Below are positions 33,280 through 41,350 of a stretch of DNA of 61,683 nucleotides, in pieces. The notes under the pieces are model-generated. The model was not told the origin of the DNA. It worked only from the letters and a program-made list of their open reading frames with translations, and searched no databases. Location of the stretch: positions 1-61,683 of the forward strand of contig NZ_ATHV01000017.1 of the NCBI RefSeq assembly GCF_000422205.1. The letters run 5' to 3'. Numbering within the stretch: position 1 is the first letter of the stretch; each line of letters opens with the position of its first letter. A program made the position numbers and the translations under genes. The DNA comes from Desulfovibrio sp. X2 (lineage in GTDB: Bacteria; Desulfobacterota; Desulfovibrionia; Desulfovibrionales; Desulfovibrionaceae).

Positions 33280-33828
33280 TCAGGCCTGCGCGGAGCGGTG
33301 CCTGCTGCCCACGCGGAGCCCGAGCCCCTGCACCCGCGTCACGGCCTCGCTCAGGGCCTCGCGCAGCGGGTCCGCGGACATGCCCAGGAAGGAGGCCGCA
33401 CGGTCCAGCCGCATCCCCTGGATGAAGAGCAGCCCGAGGACCACCTTCTGCCACGGGCTCAGGAGATCCGGGCAGGTGTGCGGGATGGAGGGCTCCTGCC
33501 CTGCGGCCACGAGCACCGCGTCCAGCAGGTCCGCCGTGTGCTGCAGGGGGTAGTGCGCCGAGACCAGCCAGTGCAGCATCGCCTCGCGGCAGGCCAGGGC
33601 CATGTTCCTCGGGGTCAGGGCGTTGTCTCCGGCGTCGGCCAGCATCATGCGGCTCTCCAGGCGCTTCTCGGTCATCAGCCGGACCGTCTCCACAGCCGCG
33701 GGCTGCGCCCGGCCGGTCACGCGCGTCAGCTCCTCGCGGATCAGGTTCAGAAGCATCGCCCGCATGCCGGGGGCAAGTTCCACTCCGCTCTTCACCGGGG
33801 CCGTCAGATTGCCGCTCAAATCGCCCAT
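33280..33828 (-). CDS. small protein with sigma-region-4-like helix-turn-helix
   Basis: A 182-residue soluble protein I cannot name. The C-terminal 60 residues (LSPWQKVVLGLLFIQGMRLD, then RAASFLGMSADPLREALSEA) have the pattern of the helix-turn-helix of sigma-70 region 4. The N-terminal 115 residues are helical and Met/Leu-rich and do not look like region 2, so it is not an ordinary ECF sigma factor. It starts from the ATG at 33828 with AGGAGGAAG upstream; longer in-frame starts were rejected. It lies alone between the chemoreceptor gene and the lut operon, on the same strand as both. A DNA-binding regulator or anti-sigma-like partner is possible. Confidence 0.6.
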   Translation of the reverse strand: MGDLSGNLTAPVKSGVELAPGMRAMLLNLIREELTRVTGRAQPAAVETVRLMTEKRLESRMMLADAGDNALTPRNMALACREAMLHWLVSAHYPLQHTADLLDAVLVAAGQEPSIPHTCPDLLSPWQKVVLGLLFIQGMRLDRAASFLGMSADPLREALSEAVTRVQGLGLRVGSRHRSAQA

Positions 33829-34029
33829 GTCCTCTTCCTCCTGCAACTGCCCGGCACCACGCCGGGTCCATACCCCCATTACGGACCGAATCCGGATTTC
33901 GTTTAGACCGGGCGAAACTTTTTTTCGGCCAGGGCCGCGAAAGTTCCGCGGGACAGGAAAAAAGAGGAATGAGGAAGATGCTCCGGTCGCGCCAGGAACG
34001 CCGGACGCAGGGAGCGGAAAAAGCGGGCT
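33829..34029. other. intergenic region upstream of the sigma-region-4-like gene
   Basis: No gene seen. It contains a small hairpin CCGGC/GCCGG (33851-33865) and a T-rich run around 33920. A -10-like TATGGA (33867-33872, minus) lacks a good -35 partner. Confidence 0.4.
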
Positions 34030-34054
34030 CGGCGCGCAGGCGGCCTGCGCGCCG
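34030..34054 (-). terminator. terminator after the chemoreceptor gene
   Basis: CGGCGCGCAGGC and GCCTGCGCGCCG form a perfect 12-bp stem with a one-base loop. In minus-strand reading it is followed by AGCCCGCTTTTTCC; the other side also has a T-rich run, so it may work both ways. It lies about 100 bases after the chemoreceptor stop. Confidence 0.75.
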
Positions 34055-34150
34055 GGCTTTTCTTTCTTGCGGCGGCGCACAGGACGGCGCCGCTTTCAGC
34101 GGACCACGGGAGGGACCGGAGAGGGGCGCCGCCCTTCCCCGGCCACCCGG

Positions 34151-36211
34151 CTAGAAGTGCTCGAAGCCGTCGTCGTCGTCGCCTTCGCCGAGTTCGAGGC
34201 GGACGCCCTGAAGCCCCTTGGTATTCTTGCGGCCGGAGGAGGCGGAGGGCTGTGCTGCGGCGCGCCCCGGGGAGGAGCCCTTGCGGGCGGCGGGCAGGGC
34301 CCGGGCGGCCGGGCGGCGCGCGGTCTGCTCCGAGATGTGGAAGAACTCCATGCTGGCCTGCAGCTGCTCGGCCTGGCTGGAGAGCTCCTCGGAGGTGGAG
34401 GCCACCTCCTCGGCGCCCGAGGCGTTCTGCTGCACGACCTTGTCCAGCTGCTGCACGGCCTTGTTGATCTGCTCCGCGCCCGCGTCCTGCTCCGCGCTTG
34501 CCGCGGCTATCTCCTGCACGAGGTCCGCGGTGCGCTTGATGTCCGGGACCATCTTCACGAGCATGGAGCCCGCCTTCTCGGCCACCTCAACGCTGCGGCC
34601 GGAGAGCTCGCTGATCTCGCCCGCGGCCTGGCCGCTGCGCTCGGCGAGCTTGCGCACCTCGGCCGCGACCACGGCGAAGCCCTTGCCGTGCTCGCCCGCG
34701 CGCGCCGCCTCGATGGCCGCGTTCAGCGCCAGGAGGTTGGTCTGCCGGGCGATCTCCTCGATGATGGAGATCTTCTCCGCGATCTCCTTCATGGCGGACA
34801 CGGTCTCGGTGACGGCGTGGCCGCCCTCCTCGGCGTCCTTGGCCGACTGCAGGGCGATCTTCTCGGTCTGCCGGGCGTTCTCGGCATTCTGGCGGATGTT
34901 GGAGGCCATCTCCTCCATGGACGAGGAGATCTCCTCCACGCTCGCGGCCTGCTCCGTGGCGCCCTGGGAGAGGGTCTCGGAGGAGGCGGAGAGCTCCTGG
35001 CTGCCCGAGGCCACGTTCTCCGCCCCGCCGCGCACCTCGGCCACGACCTGGCCGATGCGGTCGGCCATGTCGTTCAGCGCCTTGGCGAGGATGCCGATCT
35101 CGTCCTTCTGGTCGATGTCCAGGCGCGAGGTGAAGTCGCCTCCCGCCAGCGCCTTGGCGAAGTCCACGCCCTTCCTGACCGGGCCGGTCACGGCCCGGGT
35201 GAGGAAGATGCCGAGCAGCACGGCGGCGAGCAGGCCGATGCCGATGCCCCCGACCATCATGTTCCTGGCGGTGGTGCCCGCGGCGACGGACTCGTGCACC
35301 CTGTCCTGGGCCCCGCTCACGACCTGGCCGGCCAGGGTGCTGAGGCGTTTGAAGGCCTCGGCCATGGAGGTCCGCGACTCGCCCATGATGATGGTGTTCA
35401 TCTGGTCGTAGGTGTCGGCCGCCTGCTGGGCCAGCTGGGTCATCTCGCCGAAGACGGCCATGACCTGGGCGGCTGCCGGGAGCATGCGGGTCTTGAAGAT
35501 TTCCTGGGCCTTGGCGGCCTGTCCGGCGGCCTGGGCCTGCTTGATCTCGCCCACCGCGGCGTGGAAGGCGTCGTGCGGGCCGCGGATGCGCTGCACGAGC
35601 GCGGCCAGCTGCGGGTTGCTGGTCTTGAAGCCGGCCAGCCAGCGGCCGAAGCGGCAGGCCGTGGGGTCGTCGCCTCCCTCGAAGCGCTGCCCGGCGAACA
35701 GGAGCAGGGAGACCTCGCTCTCGAGCTTCAGGTGGTCGCCGCGGAAGGAGTTGAGGTCGGCGATGAGCTTGGCGGGATCGAGGATGTCGAGCTCGCCCAG
35801 GCGCCCGGACAGGGCGGTGGCCTTCTCGTTGGCGGCCACTGCCTTGGCGATGACCTGCTTGATGCTCTCCCACTCGGCGGCCTCGGCTGCGCTCTTGGGC
35901 TCGGCCTCATACTCCTGGACCGCCTGGCGGTAGTCCTTCCGCGCAGCGGCGATGTTGTCGTACTGGCGGGCCCGGTCCTGGCTGCTCAGGGCCGGGCTCA
36001 TGAGGGTACGCATGGCGGTCTGGATGCGCGAGATCTGGAACTCGATCTCGAGCATGTTCTGCACCGTCGGCAGCTGCTCGAGGCCGATCCGATGCACGCT
36101 CGAGTTCAGGGTGCCCACCCCCTGCAGACCGATGTAGCCGACCGCTGCCACGACCAGCGCCACGGCGAGAAATCCGCCGAGCAACTTGGCTCCGAGCTTC
36201 ATGTTCTTCAT
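34151..36211 (-). CDS. methyl-accepting chemotaxis protein with CZB-like sensor segment
   Basis: A 686-residue transmembrane chemoreceptor. Helix 1 is at about 8-30 and helix 2 at about 320-343, followed by a HAMP domain and the cytoplasmic signalling hairpin ([20 protein letters not shown]). The sensor between the helices is a long helical bundle. It contains His160, Cys186 (in CRFGRWL), His213 and His217, spaced like the zinc ligands of the CZB (chemoreceptor zinc-binding) domain. CZB domains are mostly cytoplasmic, so this placement in the predicted periplasmic part is unusual. The C-terminus ends GFEHF, matching the x-[FW]-x-x-[FW] CheR-docking pentapeptide pattern, after an acidic DDDD. 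GGGGAGG precedes the ATG. It is divergent from motA. Confidence 0.92.
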   Translation of the reverse strand: MKNMKLGAKLLGGFLAVALVVAAVGYIGLQGVGTLNSSVHRIGLEQLPTVQNMLEIEFQISRIQTAMRTLMSPALSSQDRARQYDNIAAARKDYRQAVQEYEAEPKSAAEAAEWESIKQVIAKAVAANEKATALSGRLGELDILDPAKLIADLNSFRGDHLKLESEVSLLLFAGQRFEGGDDPTACRFGRWLAGFKTSNPQLAALVQRIRGPHDAFHAAVGEIKQAQAAGQAAKAQEIFKTRMLPAAAQVMAVFGEMTQLAQQAADTYDQMNTIIMGESRTSMAEAFKRLSTLAGQVVSGAQDRVHESVAAGTTARNMMVGGIGIGLLAAVLLGIFLTRAVTGPVRKGVDFAKALAGGDFTSRLDIDQKDEIGILAKALNDMADRIGQVVAEVRGGAENVASGSQELSASSETLSQGATEQAASVEEISSSMEEMASNIRQNAENARQTEKIALQSAKDAEEGGHAVTETVSAMKEIAEKISIIEEIARQTNLLALNAAIEAARAGEHGKGFAVVAAEVRKLAERSGQAAGEISELSGRSVEVAEKAGSMLVKMVPDIKRTADLVQEIAAASAEQDAGAEQINKAVQQLDKVVQQNASGAEEVASTSEELSSQAEQLQASMEFFHISEQTARRPAARALPAARKGSSPGRAAAQPSASSGRKNTKGLQGVRLELGEGDDDDGFEHF

Positions 36212-36229
36212 GCCGTTCCTCCCCTGGTG

Positions 36230-36283
36230 CGTTTCTCACGGCTGCGTTTCATTCGTGATGCCGCTCTGCTACAATTGAAACGC
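36230..36283 (-). promoter_or_regulatory. three GCGTTTC half-sites at the chemoreceptor promoter
   Basis: GCGTTTC occurs at 36230-36236 and 36244-36250, and its complement GAAACGC at 36277-36283 inside the promoter spacer. The last two form an 8-bp inverted repeat (GCGTTTCA/TGAAACGC). An operator for an unknown regulator is plausible. Confidence 0.4.
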
Positions 36284-36295
36284 ACGTTCAGTCAA
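36267..36295 (-). promoter_or_regulatory. predicted chemoreceptor gene promoter
   Basis: On the minus strand TTGACT, a 17-bp spacer and GTAGCA lie 56 bases before the start codon. Confidence 0.5.
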
Positions 36296-36425
36296 TCGAG
36301 CTTATATTTTCCCGTCCGGCGCGGCCCGGCAGGCGGGCGGGCATGAGGCCGGAAAGCCCCGGCGGGCGGACCGCGCAGGGAACGGGCGCCAACGGCCGGA
36401 GGCGGGAAGGGGGCGGGCCCGCCCC

Positions 36426-36454
36426 TTCACACACTGAACGAAGTGGGGTATGTC
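36426..36454 (+). promoter_or_regulatory. predicted motAB promoter
   Basis: TTCACA, a 17-bp spacer and TATGTC lie about 100 bases before motA. It is a sigma-70-like match; a flagellar sigma-28 promoter was looked for and not seen. Confidence 0.4.
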
Positions 36455-36551
36455 GCGCCTTTACGGACAGACGCGGACGGCGCAGTGGGGGGGCGCCGCG
36501 CACGGTCCGGGCCGACGACCTTTCCGCCGCCCTACCCCCCGGAGGCACTGC

Positions 36552-37409
36552 ATGTTTTCGCTCATAGGCTTTTTCGTGGTGCTCGGGGCCGTCATCGGCG
36601 GGTATCTGGTCGAAGGCGGCAACATGCACGTCCTCTTCCAGCCCGCCGAGGTGATGATCATCGGCGGCGCGGCGCTCGGCGCGTTCATCATCGCCTCGCC
36701 CAAGGCGGTCTTCTTCGGCACCCTGCGCAAGATCCCGCTGATGATCACGAGCAAGGACCACGGCAAGACGTCCTTCCTCGAGGTCCTCTACCTGCTCTTC
36801 GAGTTCCTCTCGCTCGCCCGGCGCGAGGGCATGCTGGCGCTCGAGCCCCACGTCAACAAGCCCGAGTCGAGCCCCATCATCCAGAAGTACGGCCACTTCG
36901 CCAAGGACCACGAGATGGTCGACTTCCTGTGCGACAACATCAAGGTGCTGCTGGCCTCGAACATGGAGCCGCACCAGTTCGACGACCTCATGGACCTGGA
37001 CATCGACACCCAGGCCGAGCACGAGCTGGTCTCGCCCGCGGCCATGAACATGATCGCGGACTCCCTGCCGGGCCTCGGCATCGTGGCCGCGGTGCTCGGC
37101 GTCGTGCTGACCATGGGCAAGATCAAGGAGCCGCCGGAGGTCCTCGGCCACTCCATCGGCGCGGCCCTGGTCGGCACCTTCCTCGGCATCCTCATGTCCT
37201 ACGGCTTCGTCGGCCCCATCGCCAAGCACCTGGAGCACCTGGCCCACGAGCGCACCATCATGCGCGGCGTGATCAAGGCCGCGCTGTCCATGTACGCCAA
37301 GGGCATGGCGCCCTTCGTGGCCGTGGAGGCGGGCCGCCGCGCCGTGCCGGGCGAGCACCGGCCGACCTTCTCCGAGGTCGAGGAGGGCTGCAAGCGTGCC
37401 AAAGGCTGA
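36552..37409 (+). CDS. motA: flagellar motor stator protein MotA
   Basis: A 285-residue inner-membrane stator subunit. Together with MotB it makes the ion channel that drives flagellar rotation. Four membrane helices are visible: two at the N-terminus (FSLIGFFVVLGAVIGGYLVEG and VMIIGGAALGAFII) and two around 175-230 (LPGLGIVAAVLGVVLTMGKI, GAALVGTFLGILMSYGF). The large cytoplasmic loop lies between. GGAGG precedes the ATG at 36552. motB overlaps by 14 bases, so synthesis is coupled. Confidence 0.96.
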   Translation: MFSLIGFFVVLGAVIGGYLVEGGNMHVLFQPAEVMIIGGAALGAFIIASPKAVFFGTLRKIPLMITSKDHGKTSFLEVLYLLFEFLSLARREGMLALEPHVNKPESSPIIQKYGHFAKDHEMVDFLCDNIKVLLASNMEPHQFDDLMDLDIDTQAEHELVSPAAMNMIADSLPGLGIVAAVLGVVLTMGKIKEPPEVLGHSIGAALVGTFLGILMSYGFVGPIAKHLEHLAHERTIMRGVIKAALSMYAKGMAPFVAVEAGRRAVPGEHRPTFSEVEEGCKRAKG

Positions 37410-38352
37410 GCAGCAGCAGCCGATCATCCGCAAGGTCATCAAGAAGGGCGGCCACGGCCACCACGGCGGCAGCTGGAAGGTGGCCTACGCCGACTTCGTG
37501 ACGGCCATGATGGCCTTCTTCCTGCTCATGTGGCTGCTCAACTCCACGAGCTCCGCGCAGAAGGCCGCACTGTCCGACTATTTCAACGACTTCAACATCT
37601 TCCAGTCCGGCAGCTCCAAGCCGCCCATGCCCGAGACGGGCGGGGCCGTGGTCAGCATGCCCACGCCGAACCCGCCCCCGGCCCTGGAGGAGACCAAGCC
37701 GAGCGAGCTGCGCCAGAAGCTGCTCTCGCCGCCGCCCGAGCGCGCGCTCACGCCGCAGCAGATCCAGCAGGAACTGCAGAAGACCGTCAAGGAGAAGCTC
37801 GGCGACATGGCGGACCAGGTGCTGCTCTCGCGCACGCCCGAGGGGGTGCGGGTGCAGGTCACGGCCACGGACGGCAACCCGATCTTCGATTCCGGCAGCC
37901 CGCACCTGACGCAAAGCGGCCTGCGCGCGCTCGAAGCCATCGGCGCCTCCCTGGCCGGGCTGCCCAACAGGATCGCCATCGAGGGCCACACGGACGCCAA
38001 GCCCTTCGTGAACGGCAGCGGCCAGGACAACTGGGACCTCTCGGCCGAGCGGGCGCTCTCCGCGCGCAAGGCCCTTATGGAGGCGGGCATGGACCCGACC
38101 AAGGTGGCGCGCGTGGCGGGCTTCGCCGCATCCATGCCGCTTCTGCCGGACAAGCCCGAGGACGCCCGCAACCGCCGCATCAGCATCCTGGTCATCGACG
38201 ACAAGGCCGCGAAGGCCAAGACGGGGGAGGAGCGGTTCCAGGGCGGCGTCGAGGAGGCCGAGCCCCCGCGCGAGCCGGTCAAGACCAAGGTCGCGGATCC
38301 GAACGCCCCGGACAAGCTCTTCACCATCCCAGACGTGACCCCGCCCAAATAG
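37396..38352 (+). CDS. motB: flagellar motor protein MotB
   Basis: A 318-residue stator subunit anchored to peptidoglycan. After a basic, His/Gly-rich cytoplasmic start comes the single membrane helix (about 32-50), with the ion-binding aspartate at about D33 in YADFVTAMMAFFLLMWLL. A proline-rich linker and the OmpA/MotB peptidoglycan-binding domain follow (IAIEGHTDAKP, LSAERALSARKAL, RNRRISILV). The start is GTG inside motA with GAGGAGGG upstream. H+ versus Na+ specificity cannot be read with certainty. Confidence 0.96.
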   Translation: MPKAEQQQPIIRKVIKKGGHGHHGGSWKVAYADFVTAMMAFFLLMWLLNSTSSAQKAALSDYFNDFNIFQSGSSKPPMPETGGAVVSMPTPNPPPALEETKPSELRQKLLSPPPERALTPQQIQQELQKTVKEKLGDMADQVLLSRTPEGVRVQVTATDGNPIFDSGSPHLTQSGLRALEAIGASLAGLPNRIAIEGHTDAKPFVNGSGQDNWDLSAERALSARKALMEAGMDPTKVARVAGFAASMPLLPDKPEDARNRRISILVIDDKAAKAKTGEERFQGGVEEAEPPREPVKTKVADPNAPDKLFTIPDVTPPK

Positions 38353-38386
38353 GCGGAGGCCGCGGGAACGGCCGGGAGGCTGACCA

Positions 38387-39034
38387 ATGAGCCAGGAAAT
38401 CGATCTTCTCGCCCCGTTTCGCGAGCGCGCAGCGAAAAGCGGCAGGCTTTTGCTCATCGTGGAGGAGGACCTCCTGCGCGAGACCATCGACGCGCGCGAG
38501 GTCGCCGTCGTGGACATGGACGCGCAGCGCCTGGAGCTGTCCCAGCCCGAGCCGCCCCTGCCCTCCTCGGCCGCGGGCAGGGTCATGGAGATCGCGGCCC
38601 CGCCCCTGCCGGACGAGGGCGGCGCGGCCAGGCCGCTCGGCTACCATGCGCGGCTGCTCGAGGTGAACGCTGAATCCCTGGTGGTCAGTCCGCCCTCGGG
38701 CGTGCGCGAGACCAGCCTGCGCACGGTGCACCGCCTGCCGGTGCGCCGCGAGTGGGGGCTCGTGCTCAGGCTCGAGGGGATCGGCCGGGTCAGGCTGGTG
38801 GACATCTCGGCGCGCGGCGCCCTGGCGGCCCTGCGCACCGAGGTGCCCGCGCTCGACGCGCGGATGCGCTTCATCCTCGGCCAGGCCGAGAGCTGGGAGG
38901 TGGAGGGCGTGGCCACGGTGCGCCGCATACTGTCCGGCGGGAGCCCCGAGGAGAAGCTCGTGGGCCTGGGACTGGAGACAGACACCCCGGGCCAGGCCGC
39001 CCTGCTGCAGCGCACCCTCTTCCGCCTGGGCTAG
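38387..39034 (+). CDS. PilZ-domain c-di-GMP-binding protein
   Basis: A 215-residue soluble protein of the YcgR kind, likely a flagellar brake. An N-terminal YcgR-like beta region (about 15-110) precedes a PilZ domain. The c-di-GMP motif is complete: RLPVR (about 117) and DISARGA about 30 residues on. It is the third gene after motA and motB, 34 bases downstream with its own GGGAGG site, which supports action on the stator when c-di-GMP rises. A terminator follows. Confidence 0.88.
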   Translation: MSQEIDLLAPFRERAAKSGRLLLIVEEDLLRETIDAREVAVVDMDAQRLELSQPEPPLPSSAAGRVMEIAAPPLPDEGGAARPLGYHARLLEVNAESLVVSPPSGVRETSLRTVHRLPVRREWGLVLRLEGIGRVRLVDISARGALAALRTEVPALDARMRFILGQAESWEVEGVATVRRILSGGSPEEKLVGLGLETDTPGQAALLQRTLFRLG

Positions 39035-39063
39035 TCCCGGGCGCGGACCTTTCCGCAAAAAAG

Positions 39064-39087
39064 ACGGCCGGGCAAAGCCCCGGCCGT
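39064..39087. terminator. convergent terminator after the PilZ gene
   Basis: ACGGCCGG/CCGGCCGT stem with AAAAAAG before and TTTCCGTCTT after it. It serves the plus-strand mot operon and, from the other side, the DedA gene. Confidence 0.85.
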
Positions 39088-39134
39088 TTCCGTCTTCGTC
39101 GTATGTTCCGGCGTATGGCCGCCGGTTCTCCCTG

Positions 39135-39881
39135 CTATTCCCCTGTATCTTCGCCTATCCCGCCGCCTATCCCGCCGCCGGTCCCGCCGCCGATCCCGCA
39201 GTTGCCGTCGGCGGCCTCGGCTTCGGCCTCGGCGCGGGCGCGCCGTGCGCGGCCCGGGCCGAAGCGGCGCCAGAGCGCCCGGACGGCCGGCGGCACGAGC
39301 GAGAAGGTGACCACGACCATGACGATGGTCGCCAGATGGTCGCGGATCAGGGGGATGTTGCCGAAGAGCCTGCCCGCAAGGAGGAAGGCGCCGGTCCAGA
39401 GCGCGGCCCCGACCACGGAGCTGACCACGAAGAGGCGGCCGGGCATGTCGGCCATGCCCGCGACGAAGGGCGCGAAGGTGCGCACGAAGGGGAAGAAGCG
39501 GGCGATGGCGATGCCCGCAACGCCGAAGCGCTCGCAGAAGGAGCGGGCCTCGCGCAGGTGCCGCTCGCGCACGATGAGGACCTTGCCGCGCCGCTTGACG
39601 GCGCGGGCGAAGCGTTTGCCCATGCGGTAGTTGAAGGCGTAGCCGAGCACTCCCGAGACGGTCAGGAGGCCGAACATGAAGGGAAAGTGGTAGGGGCCGT
39701 CCACCACCGTGAGCGCCCCCACGGCGAAGAGCAGGGAGTCGCCCGGCAGGAAGGCCAGGGGCAGGACGCCGCTCTCGCAGAAGATGACCGCCGCCAGAAT
39801 CAGATAGGCCCAGGGCCCCAGGGCTTCGAGATTCCCCAGGCAGGACCGCTCCAGGGCGGTCAGAAATCCGGGTGTGACCAT
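39135..39881 (-). CDS. DedA-family membrane protein
   Basis: A 248-residue inner-membrane protein of the DedA (VTT/SNARE-associated) family, some members of which flip polyprenyl phosphate or phospholipids. Diagnostic segments are FCESGVLPLAFLPGDSLLF near the N-terminus and a GVAGIAIARFFPFVRTFAPF segment with the two conserved arginines, followed by the MADMP region. Several membrane helices are predicted. The C-terminus is a Gly-rich tail (GIGGGTGGGIGG) coded by a 12-bp minisatellite and is not a family feature. GGAGG precedes the ATG at 39881. It is unrelated to neighbouring genes by function. Confidence 0.92.
   Translation of the reverse strand: MVTPGFLTALERSCLGNLEALGPWAYLILAAVIFCESGVLPLAFLPGDSLLFAVGALTVVDGPYHFPFMFGLLTVSGVLGYAFNYRMGKRFARAVKRRGKVLIVRERHLREARSFCERFGVAGIAIARFFPFVRTFAPFVAGMADMPGRLFVVSSVVGAALWTGAFLLAGRLFGNIPLIRDHLATIVMVVVTFSLVPPAVRALWRRFGPGRARRARAEAEAEAADGNCGIGGGTGGGIGGGIGEDTGE
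39154..39201. repeat. 12-bp in-frame minisatellite at the 3' end of the DedA gene
   Basis: Four tandem units related to CCTATCCCGCCG encode the repeated GGGI of the protein's tail. Length changes would keep the frame. Confidence 0.9.
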
Positions 39882-39926
39882 GTACGTGCCTCCGCGCCCG
39901 GGGCCTGGGCAGGCCGGGCAGGGCAC

Positions 39927-39955
39927 TGTATAGACCGAGGGGCCGGGGCGCAAGT
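39927..39955 (-). promoter_or_regulatory. possible DedA gene promoter
   Basis: On the minus strand TATACA is a good -10 box. The -35 at 17 bp is ACTTGC; an overlapping TTGCGC is only 15 bp away. Confidence 0.35.
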
Positions 39956-40025
39956 CCGTTGCGCCCGCTGTTTCCTTCCCCGCCGCAAACGGCCCGCCCG
40001 GAAAGGGTTTTTCTTCCTTTTGAGG

Positions 40026-40041
40026 GTGAATACGTATTCAC
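40026..40041. promoter_or_regulatory. 16-bp perfect palindrome upstream of the HDOD gene
   Basis: GTGAATACGTATTCAC is perfectly palindromic and lies 53 bases before the HDOD start in an AT-rich patch that likely contains the promoter. It looks like a dimeric operator; the regulator is unknown. Confidence 0.5.
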
Positions 40042-40093
40042 ATTTGGATTTCGGTCAATTATGTACTTCCCGAATACACATCCGGGGAAGAAG

Positions 40094-41350
40094 ATGGGGG
40101 TCATCAATATCGAGGATGTCCGGCCGGGCATGGTGCTGGACCGCGACCTGCGCCCCCCCCAGGGCCGCGTGCTGCTCAAGGGCGGCCAGGCCGTGGGAGA
40201 GGAGCATCTCCGCATTTGCCGCATCTGGGGGGTCGCGGAGGCGGACGTGCGCGGCGTCTCGGCCGCCCAAGCCAAACAGAGCGCCCTGGAAAGCCTCGAT
40301 CCCGACGTCCTGAATATCCTGCGCCTGCTGGCCGAGTGGCGGTTCAAGGCCACTGACAGGCGCCACCCGGCCGTTCGCGGCCTGGTCCGGGTATTCCTCG
40401 AGCGCAACGCCCGGGGGCTTTCCCGCGCCTGCGCGCGTGAGGCGGCCGTGCGCCTGCGCGGCCCCAAGCCCACGCCCGGCGAGATGCCGCCTCCACAGCC
40501 GCCCCTGGACTGCGAGGAGATGCTCGGCCGCGAACAGGAGCTGGCCTCGCTCCCGGCCGTCTTCAACGAGATCGTGGAGGCGGTGAAGAGCCCCAGGAGC
40601 TCGGCCTCCCACGTGGCCGAGGTCATCGGCCGGGACCAGAGCCTTTCCGCGCGCCTGCTGCGCATCGTCAACAGCCCCTTCTACGGCTTCTCCGGCCGGG
40701 TGGACACCCTGCAGCGCGCCGTGGCCATCGTGGGCACCATCCAGATCACCAACCTGGCCCTGGGCATCGCCGTGACCACTGTCTTCTCCGGCATTCCCCC
40801 GGAGTTCCTGGACATGCGCGCCTTCTGGGAGCACTCCGTATCCGTGGGAGTGCTGGCGCGCCTGCTGGCGACCCACGTCGGCACCGGCGGCGAGGAGCGG
40901 ATGTTCGTGGCCGGGCTGCTGCACGACGTGGGCAGGCTGGCCGTGTTCCGCAACTTTCCGGAGCACGCGCGGCGCATGGTCCTGCTGGGCGCGGCGGAAT
41001 GCGAGCCCATGGACGCCCTGGAGCGGCGCGAATGGGGCGTCTCGCACGCCCGGGTGGGCAGCCTGCTCATGGCCCAGTGGCAGTTGCCCGAAAACCTGCA
41101 GCGGGTCGTGGACTGCCACCACGCGCCCGGGCGCGCCGAAGCCCCGGCCGAAGCGGCGCTCGTGCACGTGGCCGACCTGGTGGCCCACGCCCTGGCGCTC
41201 GGCCACAGCGGCACGCGTCGCGTGCCGCCCCTGGACCCGGCGGCGTGGAAACGGCTGGGCATCCAGCCGAGCCTTCTGCCGTCCCTGGCCGCGCAGGCCG
41301 AAAGCCAGATGCGCGACATCCTGAAGATCCTCCTCGACGACGATGCATAA
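40094..41350 (+). CDS. HDOD-domain signalling protein
   Basis: A 418-residue protein. The N-terminal 100 residues (INIEDVRPGMVLDRDL opening) are a small domain often attached to HDOD/HD-GYP proteins. The HDOD domain spans about 145-350: LPAVFNEIVEAVKSP, then RDQSLSARLLRIVNSPFYG, and AGLLHDVGRL with the remaining HD pair. HDOD proteins usually bind partners in signalling and motility rather than act as enzymes, though here an HD pair and DCHH-like residues remain. The ATG at 40094 with GGGGAAG just upstream was chosen; upstream in-frame starts lack ribosome sites. The stop overlaps the GGDEF-EAL gene by 8 bases, so the two are co-translated and probably work together. Confidence 0.85.
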   Translation: MGVINIEDVRPGMVLDRDLRPPQGRVLLKGGQAVGEEHLRICRIWGVAEADVRGVSAAQAKQSALESLDPDVLNILRLLAEWRFKATDRRHPAVRGLVRVFLERNARGLSRACAREAAVRLRGPKPTPGEMPPPQPPLDCEEMLGREQELASLPAVFNEIVEAVKSPRSSASHVAEVIGRDQSLSARLLRIVNSPFYGFSGRVDTLQRAVAIVGTIQITNLALGIAVTTVFSGIPPEFLDMRAFWEHSVSVGVLARLLATHVGTGGEERMFVAGLLHDVGRLAVFRNFPEHARRMVLLGAAECEPMDALERREWGVSHARVGSLLMAQWQLPENLQRVVDCHHAPGRAEAPAEAALVHVADLVAHALALGHSGTRRVPPLDPAAWKRLGIQPSLLPSLAAQAESQMRDILKILLDDDA

